Source: Syntrophobacterales bacterium
GTDB lineage: Bacteria > Desulfobacterota > Desulfobaccia > Desulfobaccales > 0-14-0-80-60-11
Length of the DNA: 32,457 bases
NCBI GenBank assembly: GCA_023512475.1
Contig: JAILZL010000031.1
Coordinates: forward strand, 1-32,457
Direction of reading: 5' to 3'
Part shown: piece after piece, positions 24,741-32,457 of the stretch
Layout of the letters: every line of letters starts with the position of its first letter
How positions within the stretch are numbered: position 1 is the stretch's first letter
The notes under the pieces: model-generated
What the model was told of the DNA's origin: nothing
The model's database searches: none
The model's input: the letters and a program-made list of their open reading frames with translations, nothing else
Translations under genes and position numbers: made by a program

Positions 24741-24769
24741 CCCGGGGGCGGAAGCGGCCCGCCCCCGGG
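24741..24769 (-). terminator. Hairpin at the end of the liv operon
   Basis: A perfect 11-bp stem, CCCGGGGGCGG (24741-24751) with CCGCCCCCGGG (24759-24769) and a 7-base loop, begins 11 bases after the stop of the solute-binding protein gene. It is followed by ACCTTTGG on the minus strand, without a real T run. Confidence 0.45.
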
Positions 24770-24780
24770 CGCAGCAGGGA

Positions 24781-25920
24781 TCACTGCACCTTCACATACT
24801 TGCCGTCTTTGATTTCAAAGAGATAGACGCCGCCGCCGGCCACGCCGCTGCGCACCACGTCCCGGCTCTCATTGAAGGAGAGCTTGCCGGTGACGCCGTC
24901 AAAGTCCTTCACCTCATCCAGGAATTTCTTCACTCCCTCGCTGGTGGGGCCGTATTTGGCCATGCCCGCCAGGATGAGGGAGGTGGCGTCATAAGTGAGG
25001 GCGGCGAACATGATGTTCACCGGCTCCTTGGCGGCGTCCGCCTGCCGGTAGTAGTTCTCCCGGAACTTCCGGTTTTTGGGGGTGTCATAGTTTTCGTCAT
25101 ACTCGCCGTTGATGAGATGGCCTTCCGCCGCCTTCCCCGCCAGCTTGGCGTATTCCGGGTCCATGTCGCCGTACACCCCGACGATCCTCTGGTTCAGGCC
25201 GAGGCTCCGGGCCTGGGCCGCGGCAGGCGCGGTCTCCGGGGTGTAGCCGGGGATGAAGAGGAGATCCGGGTTGGCCGCCTTGATATTGGTGAGCTGGGCC
25301 TTGAAATCCCGGGAGCCCCGCATGAAGGACTCGGTGGCCACCACCTTGATGCCCTTGGCCTCGAAGTCCTTGGTGAAGACCTCGGCGCAGCCCTTGCCGT
25401 AGGGTTCATTGCTGAAGAGGATGGCCACGGTTTTGGGCTTCAGCTTCTCGGCAATGTACTGGGTCATCACCGCGGACTGGGCGTCAATGCGGGTGCAGCC
25501 CCGGTAGAGGTAGGGGCTGGCGCCGCTGATCTTGGGGGAGGTGGCAGTAGGGGTGATGAAGACCACCTTGGCCTCATCGGCGCTCTTGAAGGCCGCCAGG
25601 GTGCCTCCGGAGGTCATGGGCCCCACCAGGGCCACCACCTTGTCCACATTGATGAGCTTCTGCACCGCATTCACCGCGGCGGTGGGGGAGTCCTTCTCGT
25701 CTTCGAAGATGACCTCCACCTTGCGGCCCTGAATGCCGCCCGCGGCGTTGACCTCATCCACCGCCATCTGCACGCCCCGCTTGGCGGGGATGCCGTGCTC
25801 GGCGCCGATGGAGAGCCTGAGCACCGAGCCGATCTTCACCGGCTCCGCCGCCAGGGCTCCGGACGCCAGACCCAGGGCGAGCACCAGGACTGCCACCAAA
25901 CAACCACGCACCATCTTCAT
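24781..25920 (-). CDS. Branched-chain amino-acid-type ABC transporter substrate-binding protein
   Basis: This is a periplasmic binding protein of the LivJ/LivK (Peripla_BP_6) family, 379 residues. A signal peptide covers residues 1-24 (MKMVRGCLVAVLVLALG, ending ALA before AEPVKIG). Family landmarks are GIPAKRGVQMAVDEVNAAGG, VVALVGPMTSGGTLAAF and the hinge-region AILFSNEPYGKGCAEVFTKD. ATG 25920, eight bases after GGGAGG, is preferred to the GTG at 25929. It is last in the liv cluster, 238 bases after the PDZ gene, and may have its own promoter. The ligand may be a branched-chain amino acid, or an aromatic acid if the neighbouring PaaK-like gene is a guide. Confidence 0.92.
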   Translation of the reverse strand: MKMVRGCLVAVLVLALGLASGALAAEPVKIGSVLRLSIGAEHGIPAKRGVQMAVDEVNAAGGIQGRKVEVIFEDEKDSPTAAVNAVQKLINVDKVVALVGPMTSGGTLAAFKSADEAKVVFITPTATSPKISGASPYLYRGCTRIDAQSAVMTQYIAEKLKPKTVAILFSNEPYGKGCAEVFTKDFEAKGIKVVATESFMRGSRDFKAQLTNIKAANPDLLFIPGYTPETAPAAAQARSLGLNQRIVGVYGDMDPEYAKLAGKAAEGHLINGEYDENYDTPKNRKFRENYYRQADAAKEPVNIMFAALTYDATSLILAGMAKYGPTSEGVKKFLDEVKDFDGVTGKLSFNESRDVVRSGVAGGGVYLFEIKDGKYVKVQ

Positions 25921-26158
25921 TTGCCACACCTCCCGGAAATATTTTCACCGCACCACAGACTGCTGACTGTATCAGGGACGGGGTCCGGGTGGTGCAGCCC
26001 GGCATACCCGGGAACCCCGGTCCTCCCCGCAGCGCCTCAGAGGCACCAGATTGTCCCGGCTGCCCCAGAGCCCCCGACCCGTTCCGGACTTTCCGGGGCG
26101 GGACCCCCAAGGGGCCGGCGCATTGACTCGGCTCTGCCCCGGGCTTCCCTCCGGTGCC

Positions 26159-27067
26159 TTAAAAACTCACCGGCGTGACCACCTTCAGTTTGATGGTCTT
26201 CCCGCCCCGGGAGACGGTGAGGATGTTCTCCTCAGGCTTCAGCAGGGCCGGCAGCTGCCGGACGGCGCTCACCTCGGTGCCGTTGACGGCCAGAAGGATA
26301 TCCCCCGCCGCCAGCCCCGCCTTGTCCGCCGGGCTGCCCTTCTCCACCTCGGTGACACCCAACCCCTGGCCCCCGGACGACGGCACCACGGAGAAGCCGA
26401 GCTTCGGGGGCGGGGCCGCGGCCGGGTGGCCGGCGCCCCCCTTCTCAAAGGTCAGGGAGGCAGGCACCTTCCCCTGGGGGACCTGGGGGTTGCGGGCCGC
26501 GGCCATCAGGGAGATCAGGACATTATACAGGGTTTCGGCGGTGTCCCGGGAGGAGGTGGCCAGGTCGGTGATGTCCGGCAGGCCGGCGGGCCCGGGGAGG
26601 ATCACCCACAGGCTCCAGGTGGGGTCCTTGGCCTCCGGCGCCATCAGGCCGGAGGAGAGCTTCACCCGGTCCAGGGGGAAGGTCTTGCTTTCCTCCACCT
26701 CCTCCGGCGTCTGGGTGGAGAAATGCAGGGGCACCGGCCGGGTGTAGATCACCCCGCTCCCCTCCCGCAGGCGGGGAACCTTATAGCGCAAAGTCAGGGT
26801 CTTGGGCCCCAGGACAAAGGCCTGGAGCGGCAGCCGGGCCGGGTCATACCCCCCTTTGTCCGAAGGGAGCATCTTCATAATCCTCACGTCCGTCAGGATG
26901 GCCTGCAACGCTCTGGCCGCCTCCTCCACCTCCCGGTAGAAGACCGGGGTGACGGAGACGGTGGTCTTGGCGCCCAGGGCGGCGCCGGCCCAGAGGCTGC
27001 CCGCCAGCCAGATACCCAGAAGGGAAAAGAGACCTTTCTTCCTTTCAGACCTGCTCTGCCGCATCAT
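26159..27067 (-). CDS. Exported PDZ-domain protein of the liv cluster
   Basis: This 302-residue protein has a signal peptide (RSERKKGLFSLLGIWLAGSL, cleaved near AALGAKT at about 33). Residues about 35-205 form a domain I do not recognise (EEAARALQAILTDVRIMK, LYNVLISLMAAARNP). A PDZ domain occupies about 223-298: LGFSVVPSSGGQGLGVTEVE, then GSPADKAGLAAGDILLAVNG. There is no protease domain, so it is not a DegP/HtrA protein; it probably binds partners in the periplasm. It starts one base after the stop of the PaaK-like gene with GGAAGG upstream, so the two are coupled. Its presence in a liv cluster is unusual. Confidence 0.78.
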   Translation of the reverse strand: MMRQSRSERKKGLFSLLGIWLAGSLWAGAALGAKTTVSVTPVFYREVEEAARALQAILTDVRIMKMLPSDKGGYDPARLPLQAFVLGPKTLTLRYKVPRLREGSGVIYTRPVPLHFSTQTPEEVEESKTFPLDRVKLSSGLMAPEAKDPTWSLWVILPGPAGLPDITDLATSSRDTAETLYNVLISLMAAARNPQVPQGKVPASLTFEKGGAGHPAAAPPPKLGFSVVPSSGGQGLGVTEVEKGSPADKAGLAAGDILLAVNGTEVSAVRQLPALLKPEENILTVSRGGKTIKLKVVTPVSF

Positions 27068-27068
27068 G

Positions 27069-28322
27069 TCAACCTTCCGACGTCATTTCCCTCAGCTTGA
27101 TCCGGGCGGTGATCCCCAGGTGATCCTGGAGGTGGCGGCGCACCAGGCGGCACAGCCCCTCCAGGGCCTTGACCTCATCGGAAAAGAGGGTCTCGTCCAG
27201 CACCAGGTGAATGTCCAGCACCTCCAGGCCGTCTTCTTCGGCCACCTGCCAGGAATGGGGCGGCAGATGCCCTCCCAAGGCCTCCCGGAGCAGGGCCCGC
27301 AGGTGCTCGGGGTGCACCTTGATGCCGCCCACGGAACAGATGGCGTCCACCCGGCCGAAGATGCCGGTGAGGCGGGGGAGGGTGCGGCCGCAGGGGCAGG
27401 GGGTGGGGTCCAGGGCGGTGCGGTCGCCGCTGCGGAAGCGCACCAGGGGGAAGGCCAGGGTGGAGAGGGTGGTGATGACCAGCTCCCCTTCCTCCCCGGG
27501 AGGCAGAGGCCGGCCGCTCTCCGGGTCCACCACCTCGGGATAGAAGTGATCGGCATTGAAGTGGAAGCCGCTTTCGGCCTCGCAGGAAAAGGCCAGTCCC
27601 GGGCCCATGACCTCGGTGATGCCGTAGGCCCGGGCGAGGCTCACCCCCAGGCCCTCCCGGAGCTCCTCCCTGACCGCCTGGGGCAGGGGCGCGGCCACCA
27701 GGAGAGCCCGTTTCAGGCTGAACTCCGCCGGGCTGAGCTCCAGGGCCCGCATGACGGTGAGGAGATGCCGGGCCGCGGGCGGAGTGGCCACCAGGACCGA
27801 GGTCTTGTAGTCCCGCATCACCATGAGCTCTTTGGCGTAATTGAGGGTGGCGGCGGGGATCACCGAGGCCCCCAGATGCTCGGCCCCGGCCTGCAGGTCC
27901 CGGCGCCAGTTGGCCAGCCCGGGGGGGATGATGAACTGCACGATGTCCTCCCGGGTGACGCCCGCCGCCCGGTAGAGGCGGGCCAAAAGCTCCAGCCAGA
28001 GCCTCAGGTCCTGGGCGGTGTAGCCCACCACCAACGGCCGCTCGGTGGTGCCCGGGGAGGAGACGATGCGCACGATGTCCCTCAGGGGCACGGCAAAGAG
28101 GCCGTAGGGATAGTTTTCCGACAGGTCCTCCCGGGTGGTGAAAGGAAGGCGCCTCAGGTCCGCCAGGGATCTGATGTCCTCCGGCCGCATCCCGGCCGCA
28201 TCGAAGCGGCGGCGGTAAAACTTCACCTGGCGGTAGGCCCGGGTGAGGGTGCTCTGGAGGCGCTCCAGCTGCAAAAGCTCCAGCTCCGCCGCGTCCACAG
28301 TCTCAGGAGAGGGCTCGTGCAC
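27069..28322 (-). CDS. PaaK-like (phenylacetate--CoA ligase family) protein, probably lacking key catalytic residues
   Basis: This 417-residue protein is a homologue of phenylacetate-CoA ligases, which activate aromatic acids with ATP and CoA. Homology is clear in YRRRFDAAGM, PFTTREDL, AYGITEVMGPGLAFSCEAE (about 232-250), PLVRFRSGDRTAL and CPCGRTLPRLTGIFGRVD (about 309-326). Two things are odd. The AMP-binding loop, usually SSGTTGKP, reads SSPGTTERP (88-96), losing a serine, a glycine and the lysine. The protein ends at about ITARIKLREMTSEG, just where the LPRSEGKAxRV motif with the catalytic lysine would begin. It may be inactive or regulatory. GTG 28322 has GGGAGG upstream and lies three bases after livF. 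Confidence 0.82.
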   Translation of the reverse strand: MHEPSPETVDAAELELLQLERLQSTLTRAYRQVKFYRRRFDAAGMRPEDIRSLADLRRLPFTTREDLSENYPYGLFAVPLRDIVRIVSSPGTTERPLVVGYTAQDLRLWLELLARLYRAAGVTREDIVQFIIPPGLANWRRDLQAGAEHLGASVIPAATLNYAKELMVMRDYKTSVLVATPPAARHLLTVMRALELSPAEFSLKRALLVAAPLPQAVREELREGLGVSLARAYGITEVMGPGLAFSCEAESGFHFNADHFYPEVVDPESGRPLPPGEEGELVITTLSTLAFPLVRFRSGDRTALDPTPCPCGRTLPRLTGIFGRVDAICSVGGIKVHPEHLRALLREALGGHLPPHSWQVAEEDGLEVLDIHLVLDETLFSDEVKALEGLCRLVRRHLQDHLGITARIKLREMTSEG

Positions 28323-28325
28323 GCC

Positions 28326-29063
28326 TTACCTCCCGTCGGTGAATTCCTTGTAGTCCCGGCCCAGATAGGCCCGGGTCACCTGGCGGTCGGCCAGAAGATC
28401 CCGGGCGGCGCCGCTTAAGATGATGCGGCCGGTCTCCAGCACGTAAGCCCGGTCGGCGATCTTCAGGGCGGCCCGGGCGTTCTGCTCCACCAGGAGCACG
28501 GTGAGGCCCTGTTTCCGGAGGCGGGCCAGGGTGGTCATGATGGCCTCCACCACCAGGGGGGCCAGGCCCAGGGAGGGCTCATCCAGCAGCAGGAGTCGGG
28601 GGCGGGCCATGAGGGCCCGGGCGATGGCCAGCATCTGCTGCTCCCCGCCGCTCATGGTGCCCGCGGGCTGCTCCAGGCGCTCCTGCAGGCGGGGAAAGAG
28701 CTGGAAGATGCGCTCCCGGTCGGCGGCGATCTCCCGGGCCGGCACCCGGCGATGGCGGCAGTAGGCCCCCAGCAGGAGATGATCCGCCACGCTCAAAGGC
28801 GCAAAGAGCTGCCGGCCCTCGGGCACCAGGGCCACTCCCAGGGAGACCAGCTCCTCGGGGGCCACGGTCATCAGGGAGCGCCCTGTAAAGGTGATCTCCC
28901 CCTCCCGGCGCACCAGCCCGGCGATGGCGTTCAGCAAGGTGGTCTTCCCCGCACCGTTGGCCCCGATCAACGCGACGATCTCCCCTTCCCGGACGTGCAG
29001 GGTGACCCCGGCCAAGGCGGTCACCGGGCCGTAGGAAGCGGTGAGATTGCGGATCTGCAACAT
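28326..29063 (-). CDS. livF: Branched-chain-type ABC transporter ATP-binding protein LivF
   Basis: This is one of two ATPase subunits of the import complex, 245 residues. Walker A is GANGAGKTT (about 37-45), the ABC signature MSGGEQQMLAIARAL is near 138-152, and Walker B is LLLLDEPSLGLAP, typical of LivF. The chosen start is ATG 29063 (MLQIRNLTASYG), which fits the family; a GTG 51 bases upstream overlaps livG. The sequence LVPEGRQLFAPLSVADHLLLGA is the LivF-type middle segment. It follows livG closely and precedes the PaaK-like gene by three bases. Confidence 0.95.
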   Translation of the reverse strand: MLQIRNLTASYGPVTALAGVTLHVREGEIVALIGANGAGKTTLLNAIAGLVRREGEITFTGRSLMTVAPEELVSLGVALVPEGRQLFAPLSVADHLLLGAYCRHRRVPAREIAADRERIFQLFPRLQERLEQPAGTMSGGEQQMLAIARALMARPRLLLLDEPSLGLAPLVVEAIMTTLARLRKQGLTVLLVEQNARAALKIADRAYVLETGRIILSGAARDLLADRQVTRAYLGRDYKEFTDGR

Positions 29064-29097
29064 GGATGCGGTTGCCTGTTCCCCCCGGAGCCGGGGT

Positions 29098-29866
<769 letters not shown>

Positions 29867-29880
<14 letters not shown>

Positions 29881-30832
29881 CCCCGCTCTCCCGGCGGAAG
29901 TGCCGGTATTCCCACAGATCCAGGAGCCCTCGCACCAGTCCCCGGGGCAGAAAGATCATCACCACCATGAGGATGGCCCCGAAGAGGACCACCTCGAAAT
30001 CGTGAAAGACCACCAGCAGTTCCGGCAGCACCGTGAGCACCCCGGCCCCCAGAAGGGAGCCCCAGATGCTGGCCATCCCCCCCACCACCACCATGGTCAC
30101 CAGCTTGATGGAGAACATGATATCAAAGGAGGAGGGCGCGACGAAGTTGAGGGTGTGGGCATAGAGACTGCCGGCCAGTGAAGCGTAGAGGGCGCTCCAG
30201 ACAAAGATGAGGAGCTTCAGGCGCTGGGTGTGGATGCCCAGGGATTCCGCGGCCACCTCGCTGTCATGCAGGGCCCTGAGGGCCCGGCCGAGGCGGGAGT
30301 CCACCAGCCCGGCGCTCAAGGCGAGAATGCCCAGGGTGGCGGTCCAGATGAGACCATAGAGGCGCAAGGGGGTGTGAAAAGTGAAACCCGGCAGGCTGAG
30401 AGCGGGGATGCCGCTCAGGCCCGAGGGCCCGCCGGTGAACCGCTGGGCCTGGACGAAAAAGATATAGACAATGACCCCGAAACCCAGGGTGGCCATGGCC
30501 AGGTAGTAGCCCCGGAGCTTCAGGGCGGGAACCCCGATGAGGAAGGCCAGGCCCGCGGCCAGGGCCAGGCCCGCGACCAGGGCCAGCCAGGGGTTCACCC
30601 CGTAGGTGGCGGTGAGGATGCCGGAGGTGTAGGCCCCCACCCCGAAGAAGGCGGCGTGCCCCAGGGAGATCTGGCCGGCATAACCCATAAGTAGATTGAG
30701 CCCCACCACCAGGATGGTGTGAATGCCGATGAAATTGAGGAGGGAGAGGTAGTAGTCGTTCCGCCACCCCAGCGGCAGCAACGCCAGGACCAGGGCGAAG
30801 CCTCCCCAGAGAGCCAGGCGGGCCCCCCTCAT
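29867..30832 (-). CDS. livM: Branched-chain-type ABC transporter permease LivM
   Basis: This is an inner-membrane permease subunit of 321 residues with about 8-10 hydrophobic helices. GLNLLMGYAGQISLGHAAFF (about 44-63), FGVGAYTSGILT, and the EAA-type loop with RALHDSEVAAESLGIHTQRL are typical LivM landmarks. The ATG overlaps the livH stop by four bases. It forms the pore with LivH and is driven by LivG and LivF. Confidence 0.95.
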
Positions 30833-31704
30833 GTCCGCCCCCCCAACAGGCCCTGGGGGCGCACGAAGAGCACCACCAGCAGGATGAAGAAGGCCACCGC
30901 GTCCCGATAGCCCGAGGAGATGAGGCCGCTGGCCAGGGATTCCGCCACCCCGAGGAGCAGACCCCCCAGGACGCCGCCCAGACTGCTCCCCAGCCCCCCG
31001 AGGATGGCGGCGGAAAAGCCCTTGAGTCCCAGCATGGTGCCCATGTCATAGACCCCCAGGGTCAGGGGCGCAATGAGAATGCCCCCGGCCGCGCCCAGGG
31101 CGGCGGAGAGGCCGAAGGAGAGCTGCACCATGCGCATGGCGGGGATGCCCACCAGGCGGGCGGCCACGGGGTTGTAGGCGCAGGCCCGCATGGCCTTGCC
31201 GGTGAGTGTCAGCCGGAAGAAGGCTTCCAGTCCCGCCACCAGGAGGGCCGCCACCCCCAAAACCCAGAGGTTCTGGGGCAGGATGGTGGCCGGCCCCAGA
31301 TGCAGGGGAGTGGCACCGGTGAAGGGGGGGAGATTGTAGGCCTCCTTGCCCCACCAGAGCATGGCCAGCCCCTTGAGGAGCACCGCGCCGCCCACGGTGA
31401 TGATGATGAGGGTGAGGGGGCTGCGGTCCTTTACCGGCCGCAAGGCCAGACGCTCAAAGAGGAGCCCCAGGAGAGTCACCAGCAGGGTGCTCCCCAGGAA
31501 GGCTGCGGGCAGGGAGGGAAAGACCTGGTAGAGGCTGATGGCGCACAGGGCCCCCAGCATGACGAACTCACCCTGGGCGAAGTTGATGATGTGGGTGGCG
31601 TTGAAGATGATGCCGAAGCCCAGGGCGATGAGGGCGTAAATGGCCCCGTTGGTAAGTCCGGAGATGAGATATTGCAGCACGGCTCCAAAGATCTCTGACG
31701 GCAT
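30829..31704 (-). CDS. livH: Branched-chain-type ABC transporter permease LivH
   Basis: This is the first permease gene of the liv cluster, 291 residues. LQYLISGLTNGAIYALIALG (about 9-28), HIINFAQGEFVMLGA and GRAMRACA-type loop TGKAMRACAYNPVAARLVGI are characteristic, followed by GLKGFSAAILGGLGSSLGGV. ATG 31704 matches the family N-terminus; a GTG at 31746 is in frame but overlaps the previous gene. The start lies two bases after the stop of the membrane glycosyltransferase gene on the same strand, so there is no separate promoter space; expression must start inside or before that gene. No strong ribosome-binding site is visible. Confidence 0.93.
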   Translation of the reverse strand: MPSEIFGAVLQYLISGLTNGAIYALIALGFGIIFNATHIINFAQGEFVMLGALCAISLYQVFPSLPAAFLGSTLLVTLLGLLFERLALRPVKDRSPLTLIIITVGGAVLLKGLAMLWWGKEAYNLPPFTGATPLHLGPATILPQNLWVLGVAALLVAGLEAFFRLTLTGKAMRACAYNPVAARLVGIPAMRMVQLSFGLSAALGAAGGILIAPLTLGVYDMGTMLGLKGFSAAILGGLGSSLGGVLGGLLLGVAESLASGLISSGYRDAVAFFILLVVLFVRPQGLLGGRT

Positions 31705-31706
31705 TG

Positions 31707-32457
31707 TTATGAATCCGACGATCGCCCGTGGGAAAAACAGTGCCACACATAGGAGGTGACCAACATGAACATGAGTGGTTCAACAGCCAGACGCCATCGG
31801 GTGGTCCCCCAAAAAATAAGGCTGACGATAATCGGGACGAAAAAGGGAATGAAAAAAATTGGATAATTATGGCAAAAATATCTTATTTTAATAAAAAACA
31901 AAATATAAAGAATAATAAATGGTGTAATCAATACTATATTTAAAATATCGATAATCAGGTTTCCTTCCTGAAAAACGCGAAAATGAGGCCGAAACGTGTT
32001 AAAAAGCCTCTTTACGGCAACCAGGGAGAGGAGAAGAGGATTATATGATTTGATTGTCTCCCAAGCTCGCCTCCATTTGTATTTATTGGCTTCCACCTCG
32101 CTCATCCGGCTTACCAGATGGATTTCCTCCGGACTGGCATAGCTGGAGAACCTCCCCCAGCTCCCGGAGCGATTTCCCAAAATCCTCTCGTTATGCGCTC
32201 CGGAAAAGACTTCCCCGGACATGGTGGAGAGGCCGACAAAATTCATGCTCCGGTGATTCCGCACCAGCCACGGTGCGATAACCGCTGCGGCACTGAGCAG
32301 GACGATCAAGGGAAAGGAGAGAAGCCGGAGGTCACGGCGCCAGACCCACATCAGGGAGAGGGTGAGAATGAAGGCAAACAGCGCTCCTTCCGCCCGGGCC
32401 AGAGTAGTAAGTCCGCAGGAGACGCCGGTTCCCACCGCGAATAAGGTTCTCTTCTCC
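31707..32457 (-). CDS. Membrane glycosyltransferase (GT39/PMT-like), C-terminal part, cut by the window end
   Basis: The frame is open to the end of the window, so only the C-terminal 249 or so residues are seen. Features are a helix preceded by ATLTRPE-like GLTTLARAEGALFAF, then IAPWLVRNHRSMNFVGLSTM followed by SGEVFSGAHNERILGN, which matches the PWxxRN...LSTNGG region of lipid-linked-sugar glycosyltransferases of the GT39/ArnT-like type. Four to five more membrane helices follow. The real start lies outside the window. The last third of the gene (about 31790-32060) is strikingly AT-rich compared with everything else here, a sign of foreign origin or a replaced segment. Substrate and role, probably surface polysaccharide or lipid A/protein glycosylation, are inferred. 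Confidence 0.7.
   Translation of the reverse strand, partial: EKRTLFAVGTGVSCGLTTLARAEGALFAFILTLSLMWVWRRDLRLLSFPLIVLLSAAAVIAPWLVRNHRSMNFVGLSTMSGEVFSGAHNERILGNRSGSWGRFSSYASPEEIHLVSRMSEVEANKYKWRRAWETIKSYNPLLLSLVAVKRLFNTFRPHFRVFQEGNLIIDILNIVLITPFIILYILFFIKIRYFCHNYPIFFIPFFVPIIVSLIFWGTTRWRLAVEPLMFMLVTSYVWHCFSHGRSSDS

Noticed and set aside
26949-28418. 489-codon plus-strand frame opposite the PaaK-like gene
   Set aside because: It is antisense to a gene with clear family motifs and is rich in Gly, Gln and His as expected of shadow frames in high-GC DNA.

Overview
The window is a 32.5-kb piece of GC-rich bacterial chromosome. Genes are densely packed, strongly G/C-biased at third codon positions, and mostly preceded by Shine-Dalgarno sites, often with ATGA stop/start overlaps. 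The mix suggests an anaerobic member of the Desulfobacterota (former Deltaproteobacteria): a C_GCAxxG_C_C redox protein, a CooT-type nickel protein next to a DUF3842 gene, a PerR-like regulator coupled to a small Cys-rich protein, and a branched-chain/aromatic-type ABC operon carrying a PaaK-like gene. That placement is inference; no rRNA or species marker is present. I see no prophage, transposon or CRISPR array.

Layout. 1-4.6 kb: argG, a tRNA-Pro(CGG) on the minus strand, a lone family-5 peptide/solute-binding lipoprotein, and a convergent MFS transporter. 4.7-10.4 kb (plus strand): a phosphotransferase-fold protein and a P-loop kinase that are often one fused protein elsewhere, an exported protein, a C_GCAxxG_C_C protein, trpS, an RsuA/RluB-type pseudouridine synthase and a site-2 protease. 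10.4-12.6 kb: a structured 285-bp spacer, a zinc-ribbon Nudix hydrolase, pyrE-like, and a PsiE-family membrane protein. 12.9-15.8 kb (minus strand): a lipoprotein with an apparent OB-fold, an amino-acid permease, and a PerR/Fur regulator with a strong promoter and palindromic operator, translationally coupled to a 62-residue duplicated Cys-rich protein. 16-17.6 kb: UDP-glucuronate decarboxylase and an overlapping thermonuclease-like lipoprotein. 17.6-18.9 kb (minus): an L11-methyltransferase homologue and an overlapping O6-methylguanine methyltransferase. 19.2-23.7 kb (plus): leuD-leuB, asd, rsmD-coaD, DUF3842-cooT. 23.8-24.4 kb: an MBL-fold hydrolase-like protein. 24.8-31.7 kb (minus): livH-livM-livG-livF, a PaaK-like gene, a PDZ gene, and the solute-binding protein. 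31.7 kb to the end: the C-terminal part of a membrane glycosyltransferase with a sharply AT-rich 3' end.

Most of the window is housekeeping: amino-acid synthesis (argG, leuD/leuB, asd), pyrimidine and CoA synthesis, translation (trpS, tRNA-Pro, rsmD, pseudouridine synthase) and transport. The parts most worth a second look are the PaaK-like protein in the liv operon, which lacks key adenylation residues and the usual C-terminal lysine motif; the PerR/Cys-rich protein pair; the DUF3842/CooT pair; the MBL protein with a broken HxHxDH motif; and the structured spacer at 10.4-10.7 kb.
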